The notes under the pieces were generated by a model. The model was not told the origin of the DNA, did no database searches, and saw nothing but the letters and a program-made list of their open reading frames with translations. From Planctomycetota bacterium (lineage in GTDB: Bacteria > Planctomycetota > Planctomycetia > Pirellulales > Pirellulaceae), in assembly GCA_016872775.1 (NCBI GenBank), contig VGZA01000020.1, positions 1 to 64,000 on the forward strand: DNA of 64,000 nucleotides. Reading direction: 5' to 3'. Below are positions 54,433 to 63,225 of this stretch, in pieces; within the stretch, counting starts at the first letter, position 1; the number at the start of each line of letters is the position of its first letter. The translations under genes were made by a program, and so were the position numbers.

Positions 54433-54799
54433 TTCCTCTCCGTCCCCGCGCTCCCGCCGCCGACTTTTCCGCTCCCGGCGACCTTTGCCAAAAACTCCTC
54501 CGACGGAGCCGCAGCCGTTGCGTGGCCCATGTGCAGCCGCGATTCGGAGGACAATTGCCGCGGCCGAGTGGTTCGGCGAGCATTGTATCGCAAGCCGATC
54601 CTGGCCTCCAGTCGAGGGAAGTCGTACCGTGGAACGCCGTCGCGCGATCGTCAAGTTCGGCTATCGGCGGTCGATCGGCGAATGATAGAATGGACCCCAT
54701 GGCCCAGGCGATCCGATGCGAGGGGGATGAGCTCGCCGAATTCGTCGTCGTAATGTTCCCGCGATTTCGGTCCTCGGCTGTCTGTTGGAGGATGCGGTG
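54433..54799. other. 367-bp divergent spacer
   Basis: It lies between metG and the redoxin gene. A 36-codon open frame (54690-54800) ends in TGATG at the redoxin start, but it has no visible ribosome-binding site. No RNA gene is supported. Confidence 0.45.
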
Positions 54800-55699
54800 A
54801 TGAGGCGATCAGATCTTGCGGGTTGGATGGTCCCTTGGTTGGTCCTGGCGATGGCTGGCGGGTTGCTGCCGGGCGCGGAAGACAAGTTGTTTTCGGGCCC
54901 GCAGGTCGGTGAGCGACTGGTTCGATTCAAGGTCCGAGGCGTCTTTGACCAGGATGCGGGCAAGGATCTCGACTTTGTCGCGGCCGCCGACGGCAAGCCG
55001 ATCGTGTTGATTTTCGTTCACGACGTGAATCGGCAATCGGTGAGCATGGTCAGGATTCTCTCTGAATATACGCTTGGCCGCGCGAAGGACGGCTTGGTAA
55101 CGGGAGTCGTATGGCTGGATGAGGACGCGACGGCGGCGGAGAACCAGCTCAAGCGGATTCGGCATGCATTGACTCCGAAAGTGCCGACCGGCGTATCCGT
55201 CGAGGGACGCGAAGGGCCCGGGTCCTACGGTTTGAATCGCAACGTGATGCTGACGATCCTGGTCGGAAAGGATGGGCTGGTGGCTGGAAACTTTGCCTTG
55301 GTGCAGCCAAGTCTGCAAGTCGACTTGCCAAAGATCCTGGAAAGTGTCGTGTCGGTGGCTGGCGGGAGCGTACCGAAGCTCGAGGAACTGCCCGGCATGC
55401 GAGAGATGATGAGGAACATGTCTTCGCGCGAGGAAGCTCCCAACCTGCGTCCCCTGATGGCGCCGTTGATTCGGCGTGAAGCGAGCGACGAGGACGTCGA
55501 TCGAGCGGCGAAGGCGATTGAGGAGCGAGTGGAAAAGGACGAGGCGGTGCGCAAAGAAATCGCTCGCATCGCCAATACGATCGTCGATTCGGGCAAGCTG
55601 GAAAATTATGGCACGGCACGAGCCCAAGAGTATTTGCGCAAGTGGGCCAAAGAGTTGCGGAAAGGGCCGACGGAACGTCCCGCGGAGAAAAAGCAATGA
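54800..55699 (+). CDS. thioredoxin-fold (redoxin-like) secreted protein
   Basis: A 299-residue protein with a short signal peptide (about 1-25). A thioredoxin-like core is visible in PIVLIFVHDVNRQSVSMVRI, LVTGVVWLDEDATAAE and NRNVMLTILVGKDGLVAGNF, but no CXXC is present, so it is probably not a disulfide reductase. The helical C-terminus (about 195-295) is rich in Glu/Arg/Lys. ATG 54800 has GGAGG 8 bases upstream. Its stop overlaps the next start by four bases (ATGA), which couples it to the DUF1549/DUF1553 gene. Confidence 0.7.
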   Translation: MRRSDLAGWMVPWLVLAMAGGLLPGAEDKLFSGPQVGERLVRFKVRGVFDQDAGKDLDFVAAADGKPIVLIFVHDVNRQSVSMVRILSEYTLGRAKDGLVTGVVWLDEDATAAENQLKRIRHALTPKVPTGVSVEGREGPGSYGLNRNVMLTILVGKDGLVAGNFALVQPSLQVDLPKILESVVSVAGGSVPKLEELPGMREMMRNMSSREEAPNLRPLMAPLIRREASDEDVDRAAKAIEERVEKDEAVRKEIARIANTIVDSGKLENYGTARAQEYLRKWAKELRKGPTERPAEKKQ

Positions 55700-57885
55700 T
55701 CGGCTTGGTCTGGTTCGGGCTGATGTTGCTGGCCGCGGAGCCCGAACGGCCGATCGACTTCGATACGGAAATCGTGCCGGTTCTGACTCGATCCGGTTGC
55801 AACGCCGGCGCCTGCCACGGCGCGGCGGCGGGGCGCGGTGGTTTGCACTTGTCGCTGCTCGGCGCCGATCCCGCAGCCGACCATGAGGCGATTGCCCACG
55901 CGTTCGAAGGACGGCGGATCAACTGGGTTCACCCGCGTAAAAGCCTGTTATTACGCAAACCCACGGGGCATCTCGACCATGGCGGCGGAATGCTGCTCGA
56001 TGCGGATAGCCCCGGAGCCGAGCGGATAGTGCGCTGGATTCAGGAAGGCGCTTTGCGAACGTCCCCACGGCGACTTTCGGCATTCGAGGTCTCACCGCGC
56101 CGCGCTCGGCTCGCAACGATTCCCGCCGAGGTAACGCTCGAGGCTACGGCAAGATTTGACGAGGGGCGGCCGGAAGATGTTACCGCCTGGACGATCTTTC
56201 AATCCGCCGATCCGTCGGCCGTAACGATCGGCGACGATCATCGCGCGCGAATCCATCGCCGCGGACAGCACTTGATTCTGGCGCGGTTCCTGCATCGCGT
56301 CGAACCGATGGTGCTTGTCGTTCCCTGGGCGGCGCCAGATGCTGCGAGGTCAGATGCTGCGAGGACGGATGCTGCGAGGACGGATGCTGCGACGTCGGAA
56401 CGCGTACCGGTCGATGATTCCGACTCCTCACCCGAAGAAGTCATCGATCGCCACGTCATGCGGTTGCTCGACGAGTTACGAATTCCCGCCTCTCCGCCGG
56501 CGACCGACACGGAGTGGCTGCGTCGCGTTACGTTGGACCTCACGGGGCGATTACCCGATCCCACGTTTGTCGCTCTGTTCTTGCAGACCGATGGTGGCAG
56601 CCGTCGGGAAAAGCGGGAGCGGATGGTCGATCGGTTGTTATCGAGCGACGCATTCGTTGACTTCTGGACGCTGCGGTTTTCCCGGTTGCTGCAAATGCAC
56701 TCGTTGCCGAACGAGCAACAGGGGCTGGCAGCCTACGCCGGATGGCTACGGAGCGGAATTTCCGGGGGAACGGGATGGGATGAAATGGCCCGCCAATTGT
56801 TGACGGCAACCGGCGATTCCCACGTCATCGGACCGGCGAACTTCGGACGGATGGCCGCGGACCCTCGAGCCCACGCGGAACTGGTGGGTCGATTTTTTCT
56901 GGGAATGCGACTGGGTTGTGCCAACTGCCACAACCACCCGCTCGACAAGTGGACGCAGGACGACTACCACGGTCTAGCGGCGATTTTTGCGCGGCTCGAA
57001 CGTGGTCGGATCGTGGAACTCTCGGCGCGCGGCTCGGTTACGAACCTGCGGACGGGCGAACCTGCGGTACCGCGAATCCCTGGCCTGCGCGACCTGCCCG
57101 CCGACGGCGATCACCGCGAGGCGGTTTTCCAATGGGCTGTAACCGGCCCGAATAATTACTTCGCCCGGGCCACCGTGAATCGACTCTGGCGAGCCATGTT
57201 CGGCCGCGGATTGATCGAACCGCCCGACGATTTGCGGGACACCAATCCGGCAACGCATCCCGAACTGCTGGAGTGGCTCGCCGCCGACTTCGCTAAACAT
57301 CGGTTCCAGATCCGACATGCGCTGCGTGGAATCGCGCTCAGCGATACTTACGCTCGCAGCGCAACGCCGCTGGACAACAATGGCCCGGACGACCAGTTCT
57401 ACTCCCACGCCCTTCGCCGCCCGCTCGACCCCGAGGTACTCGTGGACGCAATTGCGGACGTTACGGGCGTCGCCGAAACGTTTGGTGACGGGGTGTATTC
57501 CCGCGCTGTTGCCGTCATTGATCCGTTGTTTCCCGCGCCCACCCTGGATACGCTCGGTCGCTGTAATCGGGCCGCCGCTTGCGAGGAAACGTTGGTCAGA
57601 AATGCGACGTTACCAGCTCGATTACACCTGCTTAACAGTGCTTTGATCAACGCGAAACTGGCGAGCGATCTAGGACGATTGCATCTGCGGATCGCAGCGG
57701 GATGCACGACGGAAGAAATTGTGAATGAGTTTTACTTGCACGGACTGTCGCGGCGGGCCACTGTCGATGAACGATCGGCCTGGCTTGAGGAACTCGAAGT
57801 AACCGACCGCGACGAGCGACGGCGGCGGCTGGAAGACTTCGTCTGGAGTTTGCTCAACAGCCGGCAGTTTGCCGAGAACCACTAA
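55696..57885 (+). CDS. DUF1549/DUF1553 Planctomycete-cytochrome protein
   Basis: A 729-residue secreted protein. An N-terminal planctomycete cytochrome region has the unusual heme-like motif CNAGACH (a C-x4-C-H spacing) near residue 34. DUF1549 follows (IDRHVMRLLDELRIPASPPA, RRVTLDLTGRLP, LSSDAFVDFWTLRFSRLLQM), with CANCHNHPLDKW as an ordinary CXXCH heme motif, and then DUF1553 (FARATVNRLWRAMFGRGLIE, NPATHPELLEWLAADF, and LNSRQFAENH as C-terminus). A DAARSDAARTDAARTDAA repeat links domains at about 215-235. Function is unknown; DUF1501 proteins are the usual partners, and one follows after 21 bases. Its ATG overlaps the redoxin gene stop. Confidence 0.9.
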   Translation: MIGLVWFGLMLLAAEPERPIDFDTEIVPVLTRSGCNAGACHGAAAGRGGLHLSLLGADPAADHEAIAHAFEGRRINWVHPRKSLLLRKPTGHLDHGGGMLLDADSPGAERIVRWIQEGALRTSPRRLSAFEVSPRRARLATIPAEVTLEATARFDEGRPEDVTAWTIFQSADPSAVTIGDDHRARIHRRGQHLILARFLHRVEPMVLVVPWAAPDAARSDAARTDAARTDAATSERVPVDDSDSSPEEVIDRHVMRLLDELRIPASPPATDTEWLRRVTLDLTGRLPDPTFVALFLQTDGGSRREKRERMVDRLLSSDAFVDFWTLRFSRLLQMHSLPNEQQGLAAYAGWLRSGISGGTGWDEMARQLLTATGDSHVIGPANFGRMAADPRAHAELVGRFFLGMRLGCANCHNHPLDKWTQDDYHGLAAIFARLERGRIVELSARGSVTNLRTGEPAVPRIPGLRDLPADGDHREAVFQWAVTGPNNYFARATVNRLWRAMFGRGLIEPPDDLRDTNPATHPELLEWLAADFAKHRFQIRHALRGIALSDTYARSATPLDNNGPDDQFYSHALRRPLDPEVLVDAIADVTGVAETFGDGVYSRAVAVIDPLFPAPTLDTLGRCNRAAACEETLVRNATLPARLHLLNSALINAKLASDLGRLHLRIAAGCTTEEIVNEFYLHGLSRRATVDERSAWLEELEVTDRDERRRRLEDFVWSLLNSRQFAENH
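56338..56397 (+). repeat. 15-bp in-frame tandem repeat, four units
   Basis: GATGCTGCGAGGACG-type units at 56338, 56353, 56368 and 56383 encode D-A-A-R-T/S in an acidic/Ala linker of the DUF1549/DUF1553 protein. The unit is a whole number of codons, so copy changes would not break the frame. Confidence 0.85.
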
Positions 57886-57906
57886 GCGAGTTCCGAGGTT
57901 TGCAGT

Positions 57907-59256
57907 ATGCGGAATCCTTATTCGAAGCCCCGCGGGGCGGTGACCCGCCGAGACAGTCTCCGAATCGGCTGCCTGACGGCACTCGGCGTTGGAGTGGCCG
58001 ATTTTCTGCGGCTGCGATCGGTCCGATTGGGCGGGCAGGCGATGGCCGGAGAGCATCTCGGCCGCAGCGCTGCGCGCTCCTGCATATTGCTCTGGTTAGA
58101 CGGTGGCCCCAGTCATTTGGAAACACTCGATTTGAAACCCGAGGCTCCGCTGGAAGTGCGCGGGCCGTTTCAGCCCATTGCCACCCAGGTCGCCGGGATC
58201 CAGATCAGCGAACTGCTGCCGGAGACCGCAAAACAGGCCGACAAGCTGGCGATCATTCGTTCGTTGACCTCGCCATTGGGAGAACACGGACTGGCCAACA
58301 ATTATCTGCTGACCGGGTACAAGCCGTCGCCGGTATTGCAGTACCCAAGCTACGGTGCCGTGGTTGCTCATCAACGCCGCGACGATGGACTGCTGCCGCG
58401 CTATGTGACGATTCCGGAACCGCGGACGGGCGGCGCCGGATTTCTTGGTTCGACCGTGGAGCCCTTCGCCACCGGCGGCGATCCCTCGAAGCCCGATTTC
58501 CGCGTCCGCGACCTCGATTGGTTTCCTGGAATCGATGCGGCCCGATTGCGGCGAAGGCGCGATTATCTGCGGTCCTTCGACGCGGCGCAAGCGGCGGTGG
58601 AATCGTCGGACTCGGTGGGCGATCCAGCTTGGGAACGAGCGTACCGACTTGCGACGTCGCGCGAGGCAAAGAGCGCATTTGATCTGTCCCAGGAACCGGA
58701 CTCGGTCCGGGTGCGCTACGGTCCGCGGATGTTCGGGCAGAGTTGCCTATTGGCGCGTCGGCTCGTCGAGCGCGGAGTGCCGTTCGTGAGCGTCATCAAC
58801 ACCGGTTGGGACACGCACGAGGGGCTGGTCCTGCAGCTGAAGCAAGGCTATTCGGGTGCAAAAGTGGGTGTGGGGCTGGTACCAACCTTTGATCTTGGAT
58901 TTGCGGCGCTACTGGAAGATCTGGCGCTGCGCGGACTCTTGGACGAGACGCTGGTGATTGCACTGGGTGAATTCGGGCGGACACCGAAACTGAATGTGCG
59001 CGGCGGCCGCGATCATTGGCCGCGCGTCTTCAGCGCGGTCATGGCGGGTGGAGGTGTACCGGGAGGACAGGTGATCGGGGCGAGCGATCAGGTTGGCGAA
59101 AGCCCGGTCGACGAGCCGATTTCGCCGAATGATCTGGCGCGTACCATTTACACCTTGCTAGGTATCGACCCGGACCTGGAATTGCGAACCGGGGACGGGC
59201 GACCGGTGCCAGTGAATCAGGGCGGCAAGCTCGTGCGGTCGCTTTGCAGTCGGTGA
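57907..59256 (+). CDS. DUF1501 protein, Tat-exported
   Basis: A 449-residue DUF1501 member. A twin-arginine signal (TRRDSLRIGCLTALGVG) lies near residues 13-30. Family blocks are LWLDGGPSHLETLDLKPEAP, GIQISELLPETAKQADKLAI, YGPRMFGQSCLLARRLVERG with STWDTH-like INTGWDTHEG, and GEFGRTPKLN followed by GGRDHWPRVFSAVMAGGG. It lies 21 bases after the DUF1549/DUF1553 gene and belongs to the classical planctomycete pair. The reaction is unknown. Confidence 0.92.
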   Translation: MRNPYSKPRGAVTRRDSLRIGCLTALGVGVADFLRLRSVRLGGQAMAGEHLGRSAARSCILLWLDGGPSHLETLDLKPEAPLEVRGPFQPIATQVAGIQISELLPETAKQADKLAIIRSLTSPLGEHGLANNYLLTGYKPSPVLQYPSYGAVVAHQRRDDGLLPRYVTIPEPRTGGAGFLGSTVEPFATGGDPSKPDFRVRDLDWFPGIDAARLRRRRDYLRSFDAAQAAVESSDSVGDPAWERAYRLATSREAKSAFDLSQEPDSVRVRYGPRMFGQSCLLARRLVERGVPFVSVINTGWDTHEGLVLQLKQGYSGAKVGVGLVPTFDLGFAALLEDLALRGLLDETLVIALGEFGRTPKLNVRGGRDHWPRVFSAVMAGGGVPGGQVIGASDQVGESPVDEPISPNDLARTIYTLLGIDPDLELRTGDGRPVPVNQGGKLVRSLCSR

Positions 59257-59453
59257 GCGCTGCCATTTGTCACAGATGTGGGCGGTACTGTCGCGCCGGT
59301 TTCGAGCGATCGGCGGGGTATGACCTTGATCGGGAGCCGTGCGGCGCTCTAGGATAGCTGCGGCACGGAGTTCTTGCCTCTTTCGACCGATTCTGTGCCC
59401 CCACCGACACGCCCACCTGGAAAAGGCCCACCGTTTGCAGATAAACGGGCCGT

Positions 59454-60821
59454 ATGAATACCCACCTACCTACCCGCCGCCGGCTTCGTTCCTCGATTCC
59501 CTCGTCTAGGGTGCGCGTTGTGCTGGTCAACGCGCTGCTGCTACTGCTGTTGCTGGGCCTGATCACACCGTGTCGAGCGGACGAATTCGAGCAGGAGCCG
59601 ATCAAGTACAGCCAGTCGACGCCGGACAATATTGTTACGCGGTTGCAGGCCGAGATCGACGCTGGCAAAGTGACGTTGCGATACGAGGACCATTTTGGTT
59701 ATCTGCGCTCCGCGCTGGAGGCGTTGCGCGTACCGCTGAGCTCCCAGATGCTGGTGTTTTCCAAGACAAGCCTGCAGCGGGAGCGAATTGCTCCACGTAC
59801 GCCGCGAGCGATCTACTTCAATGATGACGTCTACGTCGGTTTCTGCCAGAGCGGAGACGTGATGGAACTGTCGGCCGTTGATCCGCGACTCGGCGCGGTG
59901 TTTTATACCCTTGATCAGCGCGACCCCGAACGGCCGCGCTTCTCGCGGCAAGGCGACAACTGCCTGATCTGCCATGCGTCATCCAATACCCAGCATGTCC
60001 CCGGGCACCTGGTCCGCTCGGTTTATCCCGATTCGCGGGGATTCCCGTTGCTGGCCTCCGGTACCTTCCGCATCGATCACACCAGCCCGATCGAAAACCG
60101 CTGGGGCGGCTGGTACGTGACCGGCACACATGGCGCCCAGAAACACCTTGGAAATATGATTGCGGAGGCGCGAACGCGCCCCGAGGATGTCGATAATTCG
60201 GCGGGAATGAATCTCAAGGAACTGGGCGACCGCTTTCGCACCACGTCCTATCTGACTCCCCACAGTGACATCGTGGCGTTGATGGTGCTCGAGCACCAGG
60301 TGGAAGGTCACAATCTGTTGACGCGCGCCAGTTTCCTCACGCGGCAGGCGCTGCATTTTGAGAAGTCGTTGAATTCAGAGCTGAAAGAAGACAAGGACAA
60401 GCGGTGGGACAGCACGACCGCGCGGATCCGCAGTGCCTGCGAGCCGCTCGTGCGTTACCTGCTGTTCTCGAAGGAGGCCCGGATCAACGAACCAATTCTA
60501 GGCACCTCCCAATTTGCCGCCGAGTTTCCGGCTTTGGGTGTGCGTGATTCGCGGTCGCGGTCGCTTCGGGATCTGGACCTGTCGCGACGACTGTTCAAGT
60601 ATCCGTGCAGTTACCTGGTCTATTCCCAGAGCTTCCAGCAGCTTCCGATCGAGGCGAAGGATTACGTAATTCGCCGATTCAGCGAGATTCTGGAAGGCAG
60701 CGACCTGTCGCCGGAATTCCGGCATCTGACGACCGAGGATCGGACGGCGGTTCGCGAAATTCTGGCGGATACGCTGGAAGGCGCTCCGGCCGCATGGCGC
60801 GGTGACACTTCGTCGCGCTAA
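59454..60821 (+). CDS. secreted protein with one heme c motif
   Basis: A 455-residue protein with an Arg-rich n-region and a hydrophobic core LLLLLLLGL, ending near CRADE, so exported. A single CLICH heme motif sits at about 173 inside RQGDNCLICHASSNTQHVPG, which suggests a c-type cytochrome. The rest contains DRFRTTSYLTPHSDIVALMV and other conserved-looking blocks. I do not recognise the family, but similar single-heme proteins accompany DUF1501/DUF1549 genes. The 196-base spacer before it could hold its own promoter. Confidence 0.75.
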   Translation: MNTHLPTRRRLRSSIPSSRVRVVLVNALLLLLLLGLITPCRADEFEQEPIKYSQSTPDNIVTRLQAEIDAGKVTLRYEDHFGYLRSALEALRVPLSSQMLVFSKTSLQRERIAPRTPRAIYFNDDVYVGFCQSGDVMELSAVDPRLGAVFYTLDQRDPERPRFSRQGDNCLICHASSNTQHVPGHLVRSVYPDSRGFPLLASGTFRIDHTSPIENRWGGWYVTGTHGAQKHLGNMIAEARTRPEDVDNSAGMNLKELGDRFRTTSYLTPHSDIVALMVLEHQVEGHNLLTRASFLTRQALHFEKSLNSELKEDKDKRWDSTTARIRSACEPLVRYLLFSKEARINEPILGTSQFAAEFPALGVRDSRSRSLRDLDLSRRLFKYPCSYLVYSQSFQQLPIEAKDYVIRRFSEILEGSDLSPEFRHLTTEDRTAVREILADTLEGAPAAWRGDTSSR

Positions 60822-60890
60822 ATTCCGACGGGCAGGGTGGGTCTAAGAGTGCCTCGACCCCCCGTGTAATGATCGACCCGCCTACGCAGG

Positions 60891-60906
60891 GCCGCGGCTT
60901 CGCGGC
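60891..60906. terminator. small GC hairpin at convergent ends
   Basis: GCCGCG-GCTT-CGCGGC (6-bp stem) lies in the 84-base gap between the converging cytochrome-like and WD40 genes; its last base is the first base of the WD40 gene's stop. A plausible but weak terminator. Confidence 0.35.
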
Positions 60907-61907
60907 TACGTTTTGGCTTCGGCTTTGGCTTCCAGCCGTGTGATCCGCAGGTGCTTGTCGAAGTGGATCGTGGCAATCTGGATCCCATCGCTGCTCAGAT
61001 CGAGGTCCCTCACCAGATTTGGCAATTGAAAACGGTGGAACTCCTTGTTCTGATCGGGCCGCCAGAACAGCAGGAAGCCGCCGCTGTTGCCGCCGCACGC
61101 CCCGATCAGGTACGATTCCGGGTGATTCACGATGCGCCACAGGGGTCCTTTGATGCCTTCAGCGATCTGCGACTGTACCAGTTTCTGGGATTCCCATTCG
61201 TAGACATTCACCAGCGGTTCCAGGACGGCGCCTAAAGGGTTCTCGGACTTATACAATCCGCCACAGGAAAAATGCTGAGTTTGCGGATTGAACGCCATTG
61301 AACGTACGCCGCCGAAGTGGACTCCCTGGCCGCCGTTGTACGAGTGCAATTCCTTGGCCTCGAACTTGCGAACCAGATTGCCCGTCGCGACTTCCCATTG
61401 ACAGACAATCCCGAGCAAGTCTCCCGACAGTAGAAACTGGCCTGTGGGGTGGAACAGCGCGCTGTAAATCTGGTTCTCGTGACCCGACATCTGCCTCACC
61501 AAAGTCCCGTCGGCGGTTGACCAGACCTTTACGATCTGGTCGTTGCCAACGGTTGCGATCAGGCTGCCGTCGGGACTCAAGGTTACAGCCCGAATCCAGC
61601 CTTGATGGGCTTCGACCTTGCGAATCGGTTCCGGCTTCTCGGTGGCCACAGGCCACCAGACCAACCGCCCGTCGCCCCCCGCGGAAAGCAGCGTTTCGCC
61701 ATTAGCGGTTACCGCCAGGGCGAAGACCCAACTGTCGTGTGCAGTGAAGGCGATCTTTTCGCCCGAGTCCAGCTTCCAGCGCTGGATGGTGTTATCCTCC
61801 GCGGTGGAAAAGACAAAACGGTTCAGCGGGTCAAATCGGCAGGCGATCAGCGGGCTGGTATGGGCCCACTGGCTGGCGACATGAGCTTTGGTCGGATCGG
61901 TTGGCAC
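60906..61907 (-). CDS. WD40-repeat protein
   Basis: A 333-residue beta-propeller protein without a signal peptide. WD-type blades are visible: HTSPLIACRFDPLNRFVFST with NTIQRWKLDSG, HDSWVFALAVTANGETLLSA, HQGWIRAVTLSPDGSLIATV with QIVKVWSTADGTLV, HENQIYSALFHPTGQFLLSG and so on. This is a protein-protein scaffold of unknown partner. The start is GTG 61907 with GAGGA upstream. It is the last gene of the minus-strand operon after a DUF1501 gene (13-base gap). Confidence 0.85.
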   Translation of the reverse strand: MPTDPTKAHVASQWAHTSPLIACRFDPLNRFVFSTAEDNTIQRWKLDSGEKIAFTAHDSWVFALAVTANGETLLSAGGDGRLVWWPVATEKPEPIRKVEAHQGWIRAVTLSPDGSLIATVGNDQIVKVWSTADGTLVRQMSGHENQIYSALFHPTGQFLLSGDLLGIVCQWEVATGNLVRKFEAKELHSYNGGQGVHFGGVRSMAFNPQTQHFSCGGLYKSENPLGAVLEPLVNVYEWESQKLVQSQIAEGIKGPLWRIVNHPESYLIGACGGNSGGFLLFWRPDQNKEFHRFQLPNLVRDLDLSSDGIQIATIHFDKHLRITRLEAKAEAKT

Positions 61908-61920
61908 GTTCGGTCCTCGC

Positions 61921-63210
61921 TTAGACCAGCAATTCCTTAATCGGCGACGATGCTGGGTCGGCGATCGGGAGTTGTCGACCGCCGATGTCGAAGGAGCCGA
62001 GGGAATCGACGCCGGTGGCTTGCAGGTAGGTATGGAACAGATTGGCGTGGTCGACCTGTCGATCGGAAACGGCCGTTCCGTTGGCGTTGGTCTTGCCGAT
62101 CACAGCGCCAGGTTGAACGCGGCATCCGCCGAGCACTACGGACCAGGCATTGCCCCAATGGTCCCGACCGTAGTACTGATTGATATTCGGCGTACGTCCG
62201 AATTCGCTCAGCACGACAATCAATGTGTGCTTGAGCAGTCCGCGATCGGCCAGGTCGGTTACCAGCGTCGCGAACGGCTTGTCGAATTCACCCATCTGTT
62301 CGAAATGGAAATTAAAGTTCTCGTTGTGTGTGTCGTAATTCGAATGGGAGACCTGTACGAAGGCGATGCCATGTTCGACGAGGCGGCGGGCCAGCAGGCA
62401 GTGCCGGCCGAAATCGTGTTTCCCGTAACGGTCATGGTCCTTTTCCGGTTCCTTTGTCAGGTCGAAGACATGGTTCTGCTGCATGAGCTGCAGTCCCTGT
62501 TCGTAATTCGACGTGTAGGCATCGGTCATCGCCGTACGTCGCTTGGAGGCGAAATGGTCATTGGCCTTGCGGCGAAAATCCTGCCGTTGGCCGTCGGCCT
62601 GTTCCGAGACATTGGCGGGACGCGCGGAATTGGCGGGCGCTTTGCCATTGTCGAGCGCGACACTGGCGAATTGCGGTCCAAGGTAAGCGGAATCGTTGCC
62701 GCGCCCACCACCGCCTCCCGGTGTAATGCGGATATGCCCGGGTAAGCCCGCTCGGTCGGCCGCAAGCGACTTGGCGGCGACCGCGCCGATCTGCGGAAAT
62801 TCGGCGGCCGGTGTCTGTCGGCGGCCGGTTAGCATCATATAGGCCCCTTTGCCGTGGTCGCCTTCGGCCGTGTTTATGCTGCGGACGACCGCCAGATGGT
62901 GCATCACCTTGGCGGTCTCCGGCAGCAGCTCGGAAATTTGCAGACCGGGAACCGACGTCGGAATCGCTCGGAACGGGCCACCGGTGTCGGTGCCGGGTTT
63001 CGGGTCCCAGCTTTCCAGTTGACTCAAGCCACCATGCATATTGACGACAATGATCCGCTTCTGTTCTTTGACCAGCTGGTCGGATAGGGCCGGGCGAGCC
63101 AGCGCACCCAAGCCACCCACGACCGCTCCCACGCCAGCGGCCATCCCTCCCAGAAACGAGCGTCTTGCGAGCAGATGTTCGGCCGATTGGCAGGCATAGG
63201 TGCATTTCAT
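61921..63210 (-). CDS. DUF1501 protein, Tat-exported
   Basis: A 429-residue DUF1501 member with a twin-arginine signal (LARRSFLGGMAAGVGAVVGG, about 15-34). Family blocks are IVVNMHGGLSQLESWDPKPG, GLQISELLPETAKVMHHLAV, YGKHDFGRHCLLARRLVEHG and the C-terminal SEFGRTPNINQYYGRDHWGN. The ATG at 63210 has AGAGGAG upstream. It follows the partial DUF1549/DUF1553 gene by 15 bases and precedes WD40, the second complete-pair arrangement in the window. Confidence 0.92.
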   Translation of the reverse strand: MKCTYACQSAEHLLARRSFLGGMAAGVGAVVGGLGALARPALSDQLVKEQKRIIVVNMHGGLSQLESWDPKPGTDTGGPFRAIPTSVPGLQISELLPETAKVMHHLAVVRSINTAEGDHGKGAYMMLTGRRQTPAAEFPQIGAVAAKSLAADRAGLPGHIRITPGGGGGRGNDSAYLGPQFASVALDNGKAPANSARPANVSEQADGQRQDFRRKANDHFASKRRTAMTDAYTSNYEQGLQLMQQNHVFDLTKEPEKDHDRYGKHDFGRHCLLARRLVEHGIAFVQVSHSNYDTHNENFNFHFEQMGEFDKPFATLVTDLADRGLLKHTLIVVLSEFGRTPNINQYYGRDHWGNAWSVVLGGCRVQPGAVIGKTNANGTAVSDRQVDHANLFHTYLQATGVDSLGSFDIGGRQLPIADPASSPIKELLV

Positions 63211-63225
63211 GGTTGCAACACTCCT

